Shown here: positions 47,201 to 61,542 of the stretch, one piece after another
How positions within the stretch are numbered: the stretch's first letter is position 1
How the letters are laid out: the number at the start of each line of letters is the position of its first letter
DNA from: Nautilus pompilius
Lineage: Eukaryota; Mollusca; Cephalopoda; Nautilida; Nautilidae
Direction of reading: 5' to 3'
Assembly (NCBI GenBank): GCA_018389105.1
Contig: JACATO010000335.1
Coordinates: 62,001-126,000 of the forward strand
DNA length: 64,000 nucleotides
Position numbers and translations under genes: made by a program
Notes under the pieces: model-generated
Database searches by the model: none
What the model was told of the DNA's origin: nothing
What the model saw: only the letters and a program-made list of their open reading frames with translations

Positions 47201-50200
47201 TTTATTTATATTGCAGGAAGTCCAAAATGTAGAGTAAAATCATTCAATTCTAAGAAGTCACTTTCTATTCATTTTGTTGGTGAAACAACATCCCATGCTT
47301 CACTATCGGAAGTTTTGCAACCACTTCTAAAGCAGAGCACACAAGTTTTCTTTCTTTGTTGCTATCCTTACCAAGATGTGATAGGCATGGTTGTGCAAGT
47401 ATACTTTTTTTTCTCTTAGTCTGCTTCAGTTTTCTGGAAGCCACCCGCCAAGCCATTGTCAGTGCCTATCCTGAAGTCTTTGTGGTTGTAGCCATGTTGA
47501 GGACATGTCTCTAAGGATCACCAGAGGCAGGTGATTGACTGTTGTCACAAAGGTGCCAATACTGATTGAATTTTTTCAAATGTTTTTTTAGTATCATGAT
47601 CTTTGACATCCCTGCCACATTCAGCATGTTGTCTGTTCTCTAAAAAATTGTTGATGAGTGGAACATGAATAGCATGGAGGTGATCAACAGATGACTCATT
47701 ATAGCCCAGTCAAAAGTGGCCAACTTTTCTGGCCATTTTTAGGTGATTTGCACTGGAAATTATTAAGGAGGGCAATGGAAAGATTTTCTTCCTTGTTGGT
47801 AAACCTACGATGCTAAGCGTTTAAGTGACAGTTACTGTCTGCATTGAAACGTGAGACCTCAAAGGAAGATCCTTATTTCATATTTCTTTATTCGATTGAA
47901 CTAGAAAATAAAACTGTAAAGAGTATTGTAGAAACTAAGTTTCTAGAGTGTTATGAATTCAAAGATTACCATCTGAGAAGAAACTATGGGTATCTGCATG
48001 TGATACTGCAAACATTATTCTGGCATGGGCATCTGGCATAGCTAGTTACAAGTATGCAAATTCCATAGCATGGCACTATTGAATTACCACAGGCTGAAAT
48101 TGGTGGTCACTGATGTGACTGATGATGTAACTGATATAAATTATTTCCAATATTTCTTTTACGTTTTCCAGTTATTTACTCAAAAAAAAAATGAATGTAG
48201 CTCTGAAAAACAATGTATTTTTGAAGACTGCTGGGTGGAAAGCCCACAAAACACCATATTTGCAGTCTGGTGTTATCACTCTGAAAATGCATCCTACAAC
48301 CCACAGAGAGACAGTAGAGAGAGAGGTCACAATATTTCTTGGGTGTTTGAAAATAATTTATTCATCTGAATGTATGATGCATTGTATAAGCTTTGAAGAA
48401 GCCTAGCTAAACTTCTGTAGTCTACAGGAATCTTAGGTGTATGCAGAAAAAAAGATGCACCATACTATATGCACACTCTAGCATATGGAGATGAGAAGTG
48501 ATCCAGGGATGACAGAAGCCAAACAAACTGTCCCTATTCAAGAGTATCACTACATGAAAACAGGATGGTAGTGCCAATCGATGAAGAAAAAAAATTCTGA
48601 CCAGCTTGGTTAATAATGGCACCATCTCATCAAATGAAAGAAGAAATTTTGATAGGACGAATAGCATTAAATGAATATGCTTAACTTCTGAAGCAGTTAA
48701 CCATTCTTGACCAAAAAGACCTGCTAGTCCATACCGATCCTAAATATGGTGAAGAAGAGGTTCAAATTATGCATTTATTTTTATCTTCTGGTGATGAGTG
48801 CAGTCCATGCCTTTCAAGACTACTTTGACAACCACAGTCAGTGAGTGCCAATGCATCTTAAACTTCTGATCAAATGCACATGTTTCATGCAGTACATACA
48901 TCTGAATGTTAGCAGGGATTCAGCTGCAGGAAGATACTCTTGTGACTTCCCTGTAAAGAATGTGACCTCCATCATGTTTACAGAGCTTTATGGCTCTTGA
49001 CTTTCAATGTGGAAGCATCTTCATCTTTGTCAGATGACGGGTAAGATCAGATCATTCATCCGCCTTAGACATACAAACAAGGTGTGCGAATCATGACAGC
49101 AGGGTACATAAATATCTCTAAGCTAACAGCCCAGTATGCAAGCACTGCCTGACTCCTGAGTCATTTTATATAATATATTATGTGTTGTAGGGCATTGCAT
49201 ACATAGGTTACTTAAGTCAGTATCTATTCTATATCATTTCTCACAAAAATGAATAGTTGCCTCAGTGTGTTAGAATAAAAGAAATGTCTGTTTTCCATCA
49301 TATTGTTTAAGTGCTTAATTATTTTCCTGAAATTCTCTAGACTTTTCAATTCTTTTTAATAAGAAAATTATCTCTATTTCCAACCTGTGGGCTTGTAGCT
49401 ACCTCTAAGATCAGTACTACATCCATACCAGCAACACATACATGATAGTAACAGAAGACACCATTCCTTATCGATACTTTTACAGGTGGCGATAAATTAT
49501 ATGATAATGTTACTGAAAACCTACTAGCCTAAATCAAGTTGTTGAAAGAAATGGATGAAATTTAATGTCATAAAGTTTATATATATAATCTACCTTTGGC
49601 ACTGTATTTCTGACCATTATTATAAAATAGGTTATAATATAGCTTCTTGTGTAGATAGAACATTGAGACATTCCTGGACTCTTGACAGATCTATTACATT
49701 ACCATACAACTTTTGTGTTTAACTCCAGAAATGTGCCCTGACAGAAATCCAGTTGTCCAGTTTTATCTTTTTAAGTGGTCTCTGACATTTTTAAAATTCT
49801 CGTCATTGTTTTCATTGATCTCAAGATCCTGATAACAGTTGCTATCACTGTCCACATGCTGAGCCAGTGACTGTAGTGTTTACCTGTCCCAGCAAAATAA
49901 AATCAAAAATAAATAGTAATTGTAGTTTAGACACAAGTAAAGATATGCATAGCTTATGTAATATAATATTGTATATAATATACACAGGATATTTTAGATT
50001 GCTATGTGAATGAGTTTTAATATATATATTTAGAACAGTATGGAATTCCTGCTTGTCTAATTGTTTAAGAGATGAAGAAACAGTTCTGCTTTTGAGACAA
50101 GAGGAGGAAACTAATTTACAAATGCATGTTGGTCACACTGACAGAGACATGCACCTTAACAGCAATAAATCTTTGATGCGCTTAGTTCTAAGAGACAAAG

Positions 50201-51487
50201 TCCTGTTATCAAGACAAAGGAAATTACATGTACACGTAACTTACAACATGTAGGTAACAATAACAGTCACTTGAACTTTATGAAATCATTAACAAAATTC
50301 ATTCAGATCGCAAGAAAAAGCCTTTATTTATCAAAACTTCTCGTCCGTTATGTGTCAGTTTGTTTTTTTTTTTCTCAAAAATTCTTTCCGAATTCTCAAA
50401 GCGGGAAGTTGATAGATCTGATGTTGTAATAGCAAAGGTAAAATAGAATTTTAGGTGCAAGTATTTACATCAAACAGACAGCTGTGAGTCAACAACTTAT
50501 ATCTGTTTAAGTCATCCGACCAGTTCTGGATTATTGCATGAAGTCTTTACATTGTAACGACCGTAGATGGTCTTAAGGGCTATGGAAGGGTTTCACTCAA
50601 AACAATAGGGGGTGTGAAAAGCTATGAATAATTTTGAAAACAATTGAACTAACTTGGGGGTGGCATATCACTGTGACTTGGTGGAAGCATGCAGAGAGTC
50701 TCTGGCATAAGTCTTAGTGCAAATTAACGATTAAAATTTAGTTTTACAGTCAGCATAGTGTAGTTGGATACAATGCCTTATCATCTTTATTATTGTTTTA
50801 GCTGGATAATTAGTTTGTTTTTGGAATAAGCTGGATTCTTATATTTTGGAGAATGTATGTAACACGCTCTGCTGATTAGATGGTTTATCTGAAATGAGAA
50901 AAAACACCAAATATTTTTTTATGTAGTATAAATAAAACTCCAGATGACACATTAATCATGCAGAAATTAATAGGATTAATATTCTGAAAGATCCACTCTT
51001 ATTAATAACTTTTTATAGTGGTGTTTTTTCCAGTAGTTTCTTCTGCTAGTATTATAAAACAGTCTTTGATTTATTACTTGGGTAAATTATAGTTATGTCG
51101 CTAACAACTGCATGGGTGGCGGGTTGATGTAAGCTGCCCATGTTCAGCTCTGGGTAAATAAACATAGGTTAAGTTTCAGGTCTAGCCGTTGGTATAGTTT
51201 TCTTCATAGTTTTGACTTAGTCCGTGATGAGAGGATTTCCTTCAGCTGCTCCAGATTCCTCCTCCTCCAGAAGAAGAAGAGTTCTGGTATGCTGGTTGGT
51301 TGACAATCTTGGTTGGTGGCACTCTCTTTGGTTTGGATGGTTCATTGGATTTTGATTCCTAGGAATAGCACCGTTAACATGTTGGGTTAAACATAGCCAC
51401 ACTGACTAGTGATTCAAACCACCTACCTCATCATCTCTCTCAGGAAATGTGAACTATAGAGAAGAATTTACTCATGTCAGTTTCATC

Positions 51488-51513
51488 CTCTCTCTCTCTC
51501 TCTCTCTGTGTGT
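51488..51513. repeat. CT/GT microsatellite
   Basis: About ten CT units followed by three GT units. Confidence 0.9.
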
Positions 51514-53777
51514 AGTTTTCTAAGAGTACTGTCAGGAGTACAGCTTCCATGATGTTGGCTACAGAAAGTAGTGGTAACAGCATCCTTGGATAACAGAAAC
51601 AATGAGGTTGCAGTGGATAACAATACTAAAGATCACAGTCTAGGTACAGTAGCAATAATGACACATGCTATAACAGGTAAATTGCTGTTTTTTCCTGAAC
51701 AGCCCAGCAGATTAGTTTAAAAATTATGGTTCAGTCGACAGAATTTTTTGTTTTCTCTTGTGTCTGCTTAATATAAGCAGTGTGGATCTGCCACTGACAA
51801 GAGATAATAGGAAATAGGTACTATTTTAAATGTTAACGTTTTTCACCTTCAGTACAGCTTTAAAATTTGAATCATCTGTCTAAATCCTGTTCTAGATTAT
51901 TTCTAAAAGGCATATCAGACTTTGACTGGCTAATAATATACATTTGCCTAACATGAAGCATTAAACATATTGTTGTAGTCAATTCATTTACTAAGAAAGT
52001 ATCTTGTGTCATCTTCAAAAAATTGTTTACAAGTTAATGAAATGTTTTAGTTTTACAGTAGCAACACAATTATACAACACATGCGTGACTGCTAGAATGG
52101 TATTCGCCATGATGATTGTGCAATTTATCCACCCACCAGGTTATAGATTTAGCAAGGAACTTGAACTTCTGGCTAAAAATACAATGAAATTTTATTGAAT
52201 TCATATTATGCATAACTTGTTATATGCTAAAGTTTTAGTTATGTTGTTGTTTAACATTTGGTCATGGTATGAAAAAAAAAAATAGAATTTTAACTGTGAG
52301 CTGTTTGCCACCTTATCTAAAGACTAGTAATTATTGTAATTTTGATGTCATTGAAAATCTGAAGCATCTGTCGCCATATAGATTTTTTTTGTTGTTTTTA
52401 TTGTTTTCTTATTGAAATAAAATAATATTTGCTAGATTGGATAAATGCCACCAACAGTTGCTGTTTTTTTACCGTTGGAAGTTGTCATTTAACCTTTTTT
52501 GGAATTCCTCCCTGATAAGAGAGAGAGAGAGAGCAAGTGAAGATGAGATAGTATTGAAATTTTTATTGACCGAATTATAGATTTGTAAAATTGTTAATGT
52601 AAGAATAGAAAAAAAAAATTTTTTTAACTACAATTTGCTCTTGGAACACATTTAGTGAATATAAATAATAGCATCCTTCAAATTTCAATCAATTCATTCT
52701 TTCTTTTGTCTGATGTCTAGTGCAGGCAGGGTAGGGGTCATTGAAGATATAGTATTTGGCACTGATCCCCCTTCTTTGTTGCCTAATGTTTTTTTTTTTC
52801 AGAAGAGAGCAAGAGTACCAGTGCCAGTAACCCTCCCTGTTGCTGCTGGATGCCCCATATCAAATGTAAATCTCTCTTAGTCAGGTTTCTTCAAAGGGGC
52901 AATTTAAGATCCTGGCAATGACATCTTGCTTGCAAACCTCACTTATTTCAGAGCTGTACAGCTGAAGGGAAGTGTTGGTGATAGCAGAACTTGCTAGACA
53001 GTCAGTCATTTTATTAACAGCGACCAGCATGACTCAGTCCATATACTCATATAGTCTCCTCCTCAGAAAGCCAACTCGACCTGATCATAGACAGGTCTGC
53101 CATGGAGTTGGTGGCCATAATAATGTGTTCCAGGTTGTTTTAGCATGGAATATCCACAGTAGGAGCATCTGATGGCCTCTTATCTTGTAACTTTATGTGG
53201 AGTTCTGCTTAATTTCTTTTCACACACTGATGCCTAAAAGGGAGGAAATAGTGGTTTGGGAAAGGAGCATAATGCTGCAGTTGTGTCCTCAGAAATATTT
53301 CCAATCTTGTGACACATGGGGCCAAACACTTCCACCTTTGGCCAGCTTATATATAATTTAGAATTATTTCTTTTATGACTGTCATTTTATTCTGTTTTTA
53401 AAGATGGTTGCTTTTGACCTTTCATAAAAAGCCAGGTGAATTCTGTGAACAGTTACTCTATATGTATTATTAAAACACTAATACATCATGTCTACAATGT
53501 TTCTGTCTAAGAAAACAAAATGCTATGGATGCTAATTTATTGGTCAGCCATAGTAGAACTTGGCTAGAAGGTAAAATGAGGCCAGAGTTGACAACAGATC
53601 CTGATGCCAGAGAGACAGCTATGCCTGTGTGTAGTTTTGGTGTTAATGTTTGTAGCATTGCATTGTGGGAGTGTTTCTTCAATTATTGGTGGGAAAGAAA
53701 TAGACTTTTTGCTTTAATAGTAGATTTTGCCAACAAATTCAGATGATGACACTAGAAACATATTTTTGTTGTTCTTT

Positions 53778-53817
53778 CACACACACCACACACCACACAC
53801 ACACACAACAGAGAGAG
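53778..53817. repeat. CA/CCA and GA compound microsatellite
   Basis: CA units with periodic CCA interruptions, ending in a short GA run. Confidence 0.9.
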
Positions 53818-55717
53818 AAAATGAATTCAGGAATCAATGTAAATGTATCACTGACTCATTCTTCTTTATATATCATTAACTGGATATCATTATAAAGTGG
53901 ATGCTGGCAGGATTTGAGCTAAGTTGAAACATGGAATCTCTTTATGATAGATCTCAAACCAGTTAATATTAATCAAACTACTTTTATGCTTTTGTTAATT
54001 GAATTGCTTTCTATTTTTCCACTGCTTCTCTTTCAGAATCATTAATTTCCATACTTTGCCCTCCTGACACCTGCAGACAAAATTATCTATAAGCCTGCAT
54101 GCTGCTCTTTATATTGTCGTCTTTATTTATGTTTCTTTTACATTGAAGACGGAGGCAGACTATCATCAGAAAACATAAGTCTAATCATCCAACATTTATT
54201 GTGCATGCAGTGGTGGTGATGACCATTTTTTTCATTGTGATGCCTTTAAACTAAACTTGGCTCTGCATCTCTTGTATGGCATCTTATACCGCAAAAATGC
54301 ATTGTTAACAAAATCAGTTAAGCATTGTGCTGACAGTCTGTCACATGGCTCTGTATCATTCAATCGTGATGTAATGTTACATTGGGATGTGAATCTCACT
54401 CACCTGGATGTGAGTATTTGGCTTAATTCTATGGCTGACAGTAAATAATAGGTTTTGTGCCAACAGTGTCAGGATTTTCATCCATCAATGTTTAGATTTC
54501 AGATTTAAAATTATGGAGCCTTTATTCATCCCAAATCTTAAACCTGATCCTTATTTGCATTCTTAGTAGAGTACAGGTACTTTAGACACTGAACTTGTTT
54601 ATTGTTTTGTTTTGAATTAAATCTAAGCATGCTTTACTTCTGTTTAGGTATGTTAAGCTAAAATTAGATTTGATTTTTTTCACTTTGATGACAGTGTATT
54701 CATATGTGCGTACCTTATTTACTGCATATGTGCATGTATTTTTTCTTTTACAAAAAATAGCGCAAATTCTGAGACTTGACACCAGTGTTCCTCCAACATG
54801 CACACCTGTTTAAAATTTGTTCTTTGGATCCCGTCATTATCCATTCGTTAACTAAAGGTAGACAAGTCAGTTCTGTGTAAGCTGAAAATTGGGGTTAATC
54901 TCAGAATTTCTGGCTCATAGAAGCATCTGCTGTATCAGCTCATCTTTCTTTTAAAATGTAATTCCCAGGTAAGCAGGGGTAGTGTTTTAAAACGGTTAAT
55001 AACACGTCATTTATTAGAACTGGAAATGACAGAGAAATGGAGCATACACAGAGATTTACTTGCATTGTCAGGTAATTGTTTCTCTTTGACAAGTGGTGCC
55101 ACAGTGACCCACCCACTCCTGCCTTACTCCTTTCTCCTTCATCATTCTCATCACCTTGGTTACTAAGCTGCTTTTGGTGAGCAAATCTGGTGATGTAATT
55201 TCTTGTGACATCTAGCCAGTCTTTGTCAAGTTAGGAAATATTCCTCCTGCTTAACCTTTGACACAAGTCAGATATATTTTGTTTTGTGTCATGGTTTTAA
55301 CTCCCAGTTTTGGTCTCTTTCCATTTTATTTATTTATATTTTTACTTGTCCAACCCCTTGATCTGATTGCGCCAACAATCTTCACCACAAAGATGATGAT
55401 TGACAATTAAAAATAAAAGAAAGAAACAAAAAATCCAGCTGCGATTGTCAAAATGATCACGACCTTTATCCGAAGAACAATTTATTTTGATTTATCAGCC
55501 AACATTATTTGGAGAGCTGAGTGCTAAGCAGAATCAAGGCTTCTAAGATATATTGAAGTATATAATCAGTAAAAAAAACAAAACTAGCTGTATTTCCTAA
55601 AACTTTCATCTAAATCTAATTATCTGCCTTCAAAAGAAACTCACCATCAATTTTCTGTTGTTACTTTGTCTGTTTTCAGTATTTGTAGAGGGGCTCCGAG
55701 AACTAGCGTTCAAGCCT

Positions 55718-55734
55718 CCCACCCCACCCCACCC
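55718..55734 (-). other. G-quadruplex motif, four G3-G4 tracts with 1-nt loops
   Basis: The minus strand reads GGGTGGGGTGGGGTGGG. Single-T loops make it a strong quadruplex candidate. It lies in otherwise unremarkable non-coding DNA. Confidence 0.7.
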
Positions 55735-57539
55735 TGTAAAGCAGTTATGTTATTTGTTGAAATACTTGGCCTTCAGGAATTTTTTTCTTTCCTAAAAAAA
55801 AAAAGCTGGTACATTTAGATATTTCTAAAAAAATCTCTAGGTGTTAACTGATAACGAATCTTATTTTCACTCAAACTGCTGGCAGAAAAGTTTATTTTTG
55901 TTGTTGCAGATATTTTTGATTTTTGGCATTTAGAACCATTAGGTTTACAGCAAAGTAGCTTCGGAATTTATGTTGACTTGAACTGGTTCTTCTGAATTTT
56001 GTGTCCACTCACCATCTTTGCTCTTATATCTTAGCATGTTATTGCACATTAGCCACATCATGAAATTAAGACGAGTCTTACATTGATAGTATATTTGTCG
56101 GTTTTTGTATTTTTTTAGCTTTTAATTGCAGCACTGAATTTGAATGTGAGTTGGATAACAGCCGTTTTAAAATGTGCTTCCTCTGTGCGTGCAGTCTACA
56201 TACTTATATTTCACAAATTTAAAATGTTACAGCAGCAAAATTGTTAGGAAGAGCTCAGCACAGATTGGCCCGAATGGATTTAGGTTTTAAAGATTATGGT
56301 TTTTCCTTGTTTTGGTTTTAAAAAAATAATTAATTAAGATTTATAAAGCCTGTTTCATTTTCCAATGCCTGTTTTAACTGTTTAGCAAATGCTGTATATA
56401 GTAGTTATGAGATCAGCTACAGTGGATGCAAAATTTTACCCAAATTATTGAGCATTCATTGGGCATGTTACTATGTAAAATGAAATTCTAACTCAATAGA
56501 GCTTATTAAGCATTGTTTTTATATATGTGAGGTTCTTTAAAATTGTGGTAATTGCTTGTCAGAATACAACTACACAGTAATAAGGCAGGAAACTTTGATA
56601 GATGTACACTTTACGATACTGCTTTGATTAAATATCATTTTAACAAAAGAAATACATAGATGATGATTCAGAAATCAATTAATATTGCATTAGTCATGAT
56701 ATAATTACATCTAAAAATCAGGCTTATTTCAAGTAAAGTAATTTTAGTCATTACTGTATATTGGGCTTGATAGTGAAGTTTATCATCTTTACTCACTGTC
56801 TTGGACAGCATAAAGAAATGCATGCTAAATCTGTTTTAATATCTCTCACTGGGGGCAGCACAGTAGTCCGGGTTTAGTTTCGTCATGCAATGTGAACCCC
56901 TCTACTTTTCTAGCAAACTGCGTGGGTTTCATCTGGAAGTTTTATTAGGACTTTCAGTAGATCCCTTCAGTTGGCCAAAGTCAAAACATGCCCCCCGCCC
57001 TCTTTCTCCTGTCCAAATAGTGTTCCGGATAGGGTGCACAACAACAATCGTAAGTTTCCTTTTTATAATCTTCTCTAATAAATAAGGCAATGAGATAACA
57101 GAGTACATACATATATTGAAAAATTCCCACCTAATCTTTGACAAATCTGGTTCTTTGCCATGAACATGCAGTTTGTAGACTGATCAAAAGGCGATAATAA
57201 TCTAGTAGTCTGACAAACTGTCCAGAACTTATGAAACAACATTTTTAATGAGTAAAGAAGAGAAAAAACCTGGTATCAAAAAAAATAAAAATGTGTCGGG
57301 GGTTACAAGAGACAGCATGTCCGAGTTTTCAATAAATCAAAAGGTCTAATTAATGACTTAGTAACCTATTTTATTAAAGTTTAAACCTGATTTATTTTAG
57401 TCATTCCTTTTACAAGTTCCCACATATCGTATTAGTTAAGAAAAATCTGTTGACAGAAAAAATGATTATTTGAAAGCTGTTTCCCCTTTGGGAATTAAAC
57501 CCTTTTTGAGTTTTGTTTTTTTAAATTTGGATTTTGTCA

Positions 57540-57760
57540 GGGATTTTACGTAATGTGATCTCGCTCTTTACGTCCACACCCATCCAACAGTGTATTTCTC
57601 CCCTTACGCATTCGTGACTTTTGACCTCCGAGGGACTTGAGCATCAAAGAATTACTGTTTTATTAAAATCTCTCTAGATTATCGATTAAGTAGGTACACC
57701 TGTTTGAGGTGTGTCTGAACAATAAAGATCAGACATCCAAAATGGCTAAACTAGTTAACT
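57540..57760. promoter_or_regulatory. Candidate regulatory block with a T-box-like inverted pair
   Basis: TTACGTAATG (near 57546), TTTGACCTCC, ATCGATTAAG (57681-57690) and the inverted pair ACACCT-GTTTG-AGGTGT (57696-57712) fall within about 200 bp. AGGTGT is the T-box half-site, here as facing half-sites 5 bp apart. The stretch retains more CG than its neighbours. It is only a candidate. Confidence 0.22.
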
Positions 57761-58560
57761 AATGCACAATGCAAGCTGTTTCCTTTTAAAATTTTCTTAG
57801 TAAGGCGCAACTAAGCTGCTTGAGGCGTCCGGCTTGAACATGGTGATGTAGCTTGTCGTCTTTGACATTTTGATTCCTCTCCAGACACAATGCATGGTGC
57901 TTTGCTATGGGAATTTGAAATGACAGAGTGAATGCGTGGAAAAGAATTGGTGCTATAGTAGAAATATGGTATGATGCAGTCACTTGAAGGCAGATTGTCA
58001 CATGATTAGTAATGTGACAATAGCTTGCTGTCACGAGTAGCACTTTCCAGAGTATCAACAAACAATGCAGCACTCCGTGAGTGCTCACACGGTTTGTTCT
58101 AATATGAAGATGTGCTGATGCTATAAACAAAGTATAATTACATCCGGTATTCTTGGCTGTAAAATTCCTGAAAAGATTTTTGTGATGGCCCACGTTTTCA
58201 AAAACCTACTGGATCTCCTCTCAAAATGTCTAATAATACTTGGACCCTAATAATTCTAATCATTTAGAATAAACTAAATGCCTGGGATCTGTAAACGGTC
58301 TAGTGTATTTATGTTATACTCTTTGCTGGTGTGTTTTCAAAATCTTTTCCATAAAGAAAATTCCATATCTATAAAACACACTCAAGATATGGCTGAAGTT
58401 TTGTTGGTTTTATAAGAAAAAGGGAACTGGTTAAAATGAATTCTTAATATATTCAGTCTATTTTAAAGGTTCTTTCCTATATTGTGTGTGTGTGGAGAAA
58501 GAAATGTGAATACAACAAACCACCTATTGTTTTGCTAAGCAGTGTACATAAATAGTCTAG

Positions 58561-58574
58561 TATATATATATATA
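58561..58574. repeat. TA microsatellite
   Basis: Seven TA units. Confidence 0.9.
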
Positions 58575-59607
58575 GTGACACTGATAGCTGGTGCTGGGTA
58601 CATTGACAGCTGCTTAATACATAAAACCCGTGTATTTGTCAGGCATAAATCTAACACAATTTTCAGTGTACAGGAATCAGAATTTATTCTAAACAATGTG
58701 GAAAAAGAGAGAAAATGCTGGTTAACTAGAAAGTTACAGAATTTTAAAAAAGAAAATTATATAACCATTTCCAAGCTCTCTCTCTCTCTCAGAATTATTA
58801 TTATAGAAATTTGATTTCATTTTTTTTTTTTTTGCATTTGAAGAATTATGTGAACTATAAAATTGGGCAGAATTTTGTGCCAGAAGCAGAGATAATCGGA
58901 GTTTGAAGAAAGCAGAAATAAACTAGAACATAATATGTAACAGAATGGAGTGTAGTACAACCATAGAGTTGTAACAGTAGCAGCGGGAAGAGACATGAAA
59001 GCTCAGAATTCAAGCAACAGTCCTATCCTGCTGTTTGCTCTCATCTTTATATCCACTTTTAATTGAAAGAGAAACCATTCAGAGAACAACTTTGTGTTGG
59101 TCATTAAGCAGGAAGTAAAGATGACTTTCTGAGATCTTGACCCTTTAAAAAAAAAAAAAAACTTTAAGTATCCAGATTTAAAGATGTAAGTATTTTAAAG
59201 TGTTTTTTTTTTACGTTTATTGTTGTATTTATTGAATGTTTTTATTCACTGTTCCTGTCAGCTTTATAATTTGTTTGCAACACAGTTCACTCAAAGCTCT
59301 GTGCGCACTAAACTGGTCTGCTGTCTCTTGGCGTAACTTAGAATATTTTCCAAGATTTCCATTGATTTGGAACCTGAAGTACTTAATTATAAAATTACCA
59401 GCATTTTTGTGGAACTTATCAGTGGTAGAAGAAGAAGAAGGAAAAGGTGGGGGTGGTATTCTAATCGATATGTAAACAACCTCACACACATCAAAGCATC
59501 TGCAACTAATCTTTCCGTTCTTCCCTGTTCTGTTTATGATAATGAAGCTAATTTACAAGAAAGGACTGAGTAGATTAGGTACTGTTTGTAATGCTACTGT
59601 GCATTGT

Positions 59608-59627
59608 TTTTGTTGTTGTTGTTGTTC
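59608..59627. repeat. GTT microsatellite
   Basis: About six TTG units. Confidence 0.9.
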
Positions 59628-61365
59628 TTATCTGGAATGCAAATTACGGTTCCCCAATTAGATTAACAGCTGAATTATATCACTCCTCGTTTTGATTTAC
59701 CCCAGGCCTGCTCAATTTGTCTGAACCTATGCATGATAACTGCCTGTGGAAGCAGCAGTCTGCCCCGTTGTTGATTTAAGGAATGAGTATATACACCATA
59801 ATATTCTGAAAATATCATCAGCTATACTATGCTTTTACGTTGTTGTTTTTTTTTTCTGATTGTTTACTGTGATAATTAGACCCGGTTACTTTCCAAGATC
59901 ACAGATTTATAGGGTCTTTTGGAGTCGTCGTCATGATGGGGAATTTTTCATTCAAAGATCAAATTTTAAAAGTACCATGTGATTAGTGGTACAGTTTATG
60001 GGGACACGTTGTAGTTGAAGCACATAAAATAAAACTTTTAATGTTCTACATCAAAAGAAATGCAGGAAACCTAGAAGTAAGTAAATTTTCTGTTACCATC
60101 TGCCTATCCCCATAATTTGACAGCCGCTCAGTGCACCAGAAAGTGTCCAAACGTCTGCACAGGGTTTTCTGAGGGGTTATATTAATATAAGTGGAAAGTA
60201 CTTTCTGTCCACTTGCTGTAAACTGCAACCGGCTACGTCATTCCTGTAAGTTTTCGTGTTAACTCTCTTCTCTCGTTCAATCATATTAGTGTGATTTTTT
60301 TTTACCTGTTTACCATGGCTGCCTTATGCAGAGAAATGTTGGGTCTATAATCACACTGTTTAAGCTTGCTTGTCTGTGTGCAACACCAGTATTTCTGTTT
60401 GAACATCCCTACAAAGATTAAGCTAAGCCATTCACCTGCAGGTATAACAAAGGTGTTTCATTACAGCATTGAGGGCGATTTGTATACATACAGATGCTGA
60501 TGAGCACGTGAACAGTGATGCATTCTTCCAGCTACCAGCAGGTTAGATTCAAGGGTCCTTAACAATAAACACATCACAGCTGGATACTGGATTTAAAGCG
60601 ACAACCTATTGTATGATGTAAATCCGTTTGAAAGTCAACTTCATAGGTAGCCTTTCTCATGCTGGGATCAGCCATGATGATTTTCTGCCTCCCTGTAGCA
60701 ATTAAACCAAAACTGTCTTTGTACCTGTGTTAAATTGTTTGCCCCTTTGCACACAGTGTCCGGCAGTGCAGCCCCTAAACTGAACACTCCATATTAACCA
60801 ATAGTGCAAGCAGTTTTACCTTGTCTCTCTATGTTTCGTTTTCCTAGCCAGTTCTGTGTACTGTTGTTTCGTGTCAGCAGACCACCTACTGTTCAAATGG
60901 ATAGTCCCACCAGTTAAACACACATGCATGTCTGCCACTCCATCACCTCCCTTTATTTTCTAAAAGAAAATTATTACATAATTTAAAATGTTTGTTGTTG
61001 TAGTCTCTGAGAACTAACCTTAATTTTGGGGGGGATTGTCTTTTTGTTACAGTTTCTCTTCCACTGAAAACCTTTATGATGTTATGCATCAGTTGGGCGC
61101 ACAAACAAACTTTGCTTGAACACCAAAAAAACCAACGTACTCAGTCTCAGGAAGTTCTGACTGTGGTGTAAAGTTGTTTGGGTATGCAATGGTTTTACGT
61201 TTGACCAGCATAGCTGTTTGTAAGCGAGGCTTATCTGCCCCTGTGAGAGACTATACAGAGGTATCCGGACACCCAAATGCTTGCCTCACTGACTTAGCTC
61301 TACTTTTCCTGCATTGAGTGAACCTCATAAAAGAGTGCAACATCATGATCTGTAAAGGTTAAAAA

Positions 61366-61381
61366 ATATATATATATATAT
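61366..61381. repeat. TA microsatellite
   Basis: Eight AT units after a short A run. Confidence 0.9.
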
Positions 61382-61502
61382 CGAAGGTTTAGAATAGAGT
61401 TTCTGGTAAAACAGAGACAAGCATCTCTTTATTTGGATTATTTCGCTTTTGAGATATGGTCAGTGGGTGAGTGGTATATCCACTCAACATGGTGATGGGG
61501 CA

Positions 61503-61542
61503 CATACACACACACACACGTATGCGCGCACACACACACACA
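61503..61542. repeat. CA microsatellite with a GCGC interruption
   Basis: Two CA blocks separated by GTATGCGCG. Confidence 0.95.

Larger units (their letters stand above)
42301..55717. other. Repeat-rich, strongly CpG-depleted DNA, unclassified
   Basis: CG dinucleotides are rare over much of this 13.4 kb by eye. This is typical of old methylated mobile-element DNA, and several stretches (42.8-43.0, 46.4-49.1, 52.7-53.3 kb) have the texture of decayed elements. I could not find terminal repeats, a reverse transcriptase or a transposase motif in them. Open frames such as 46432-46740 (102 codons) are unassigned. Confidence 0.5.

Noticed and set aside
57786-58193. 135-codon minus-strand open frame
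   Set aside because: Rich in H, T, L and S with no motif or homology that I recognise. One frame of this length is plausible by chance in 64 kb.
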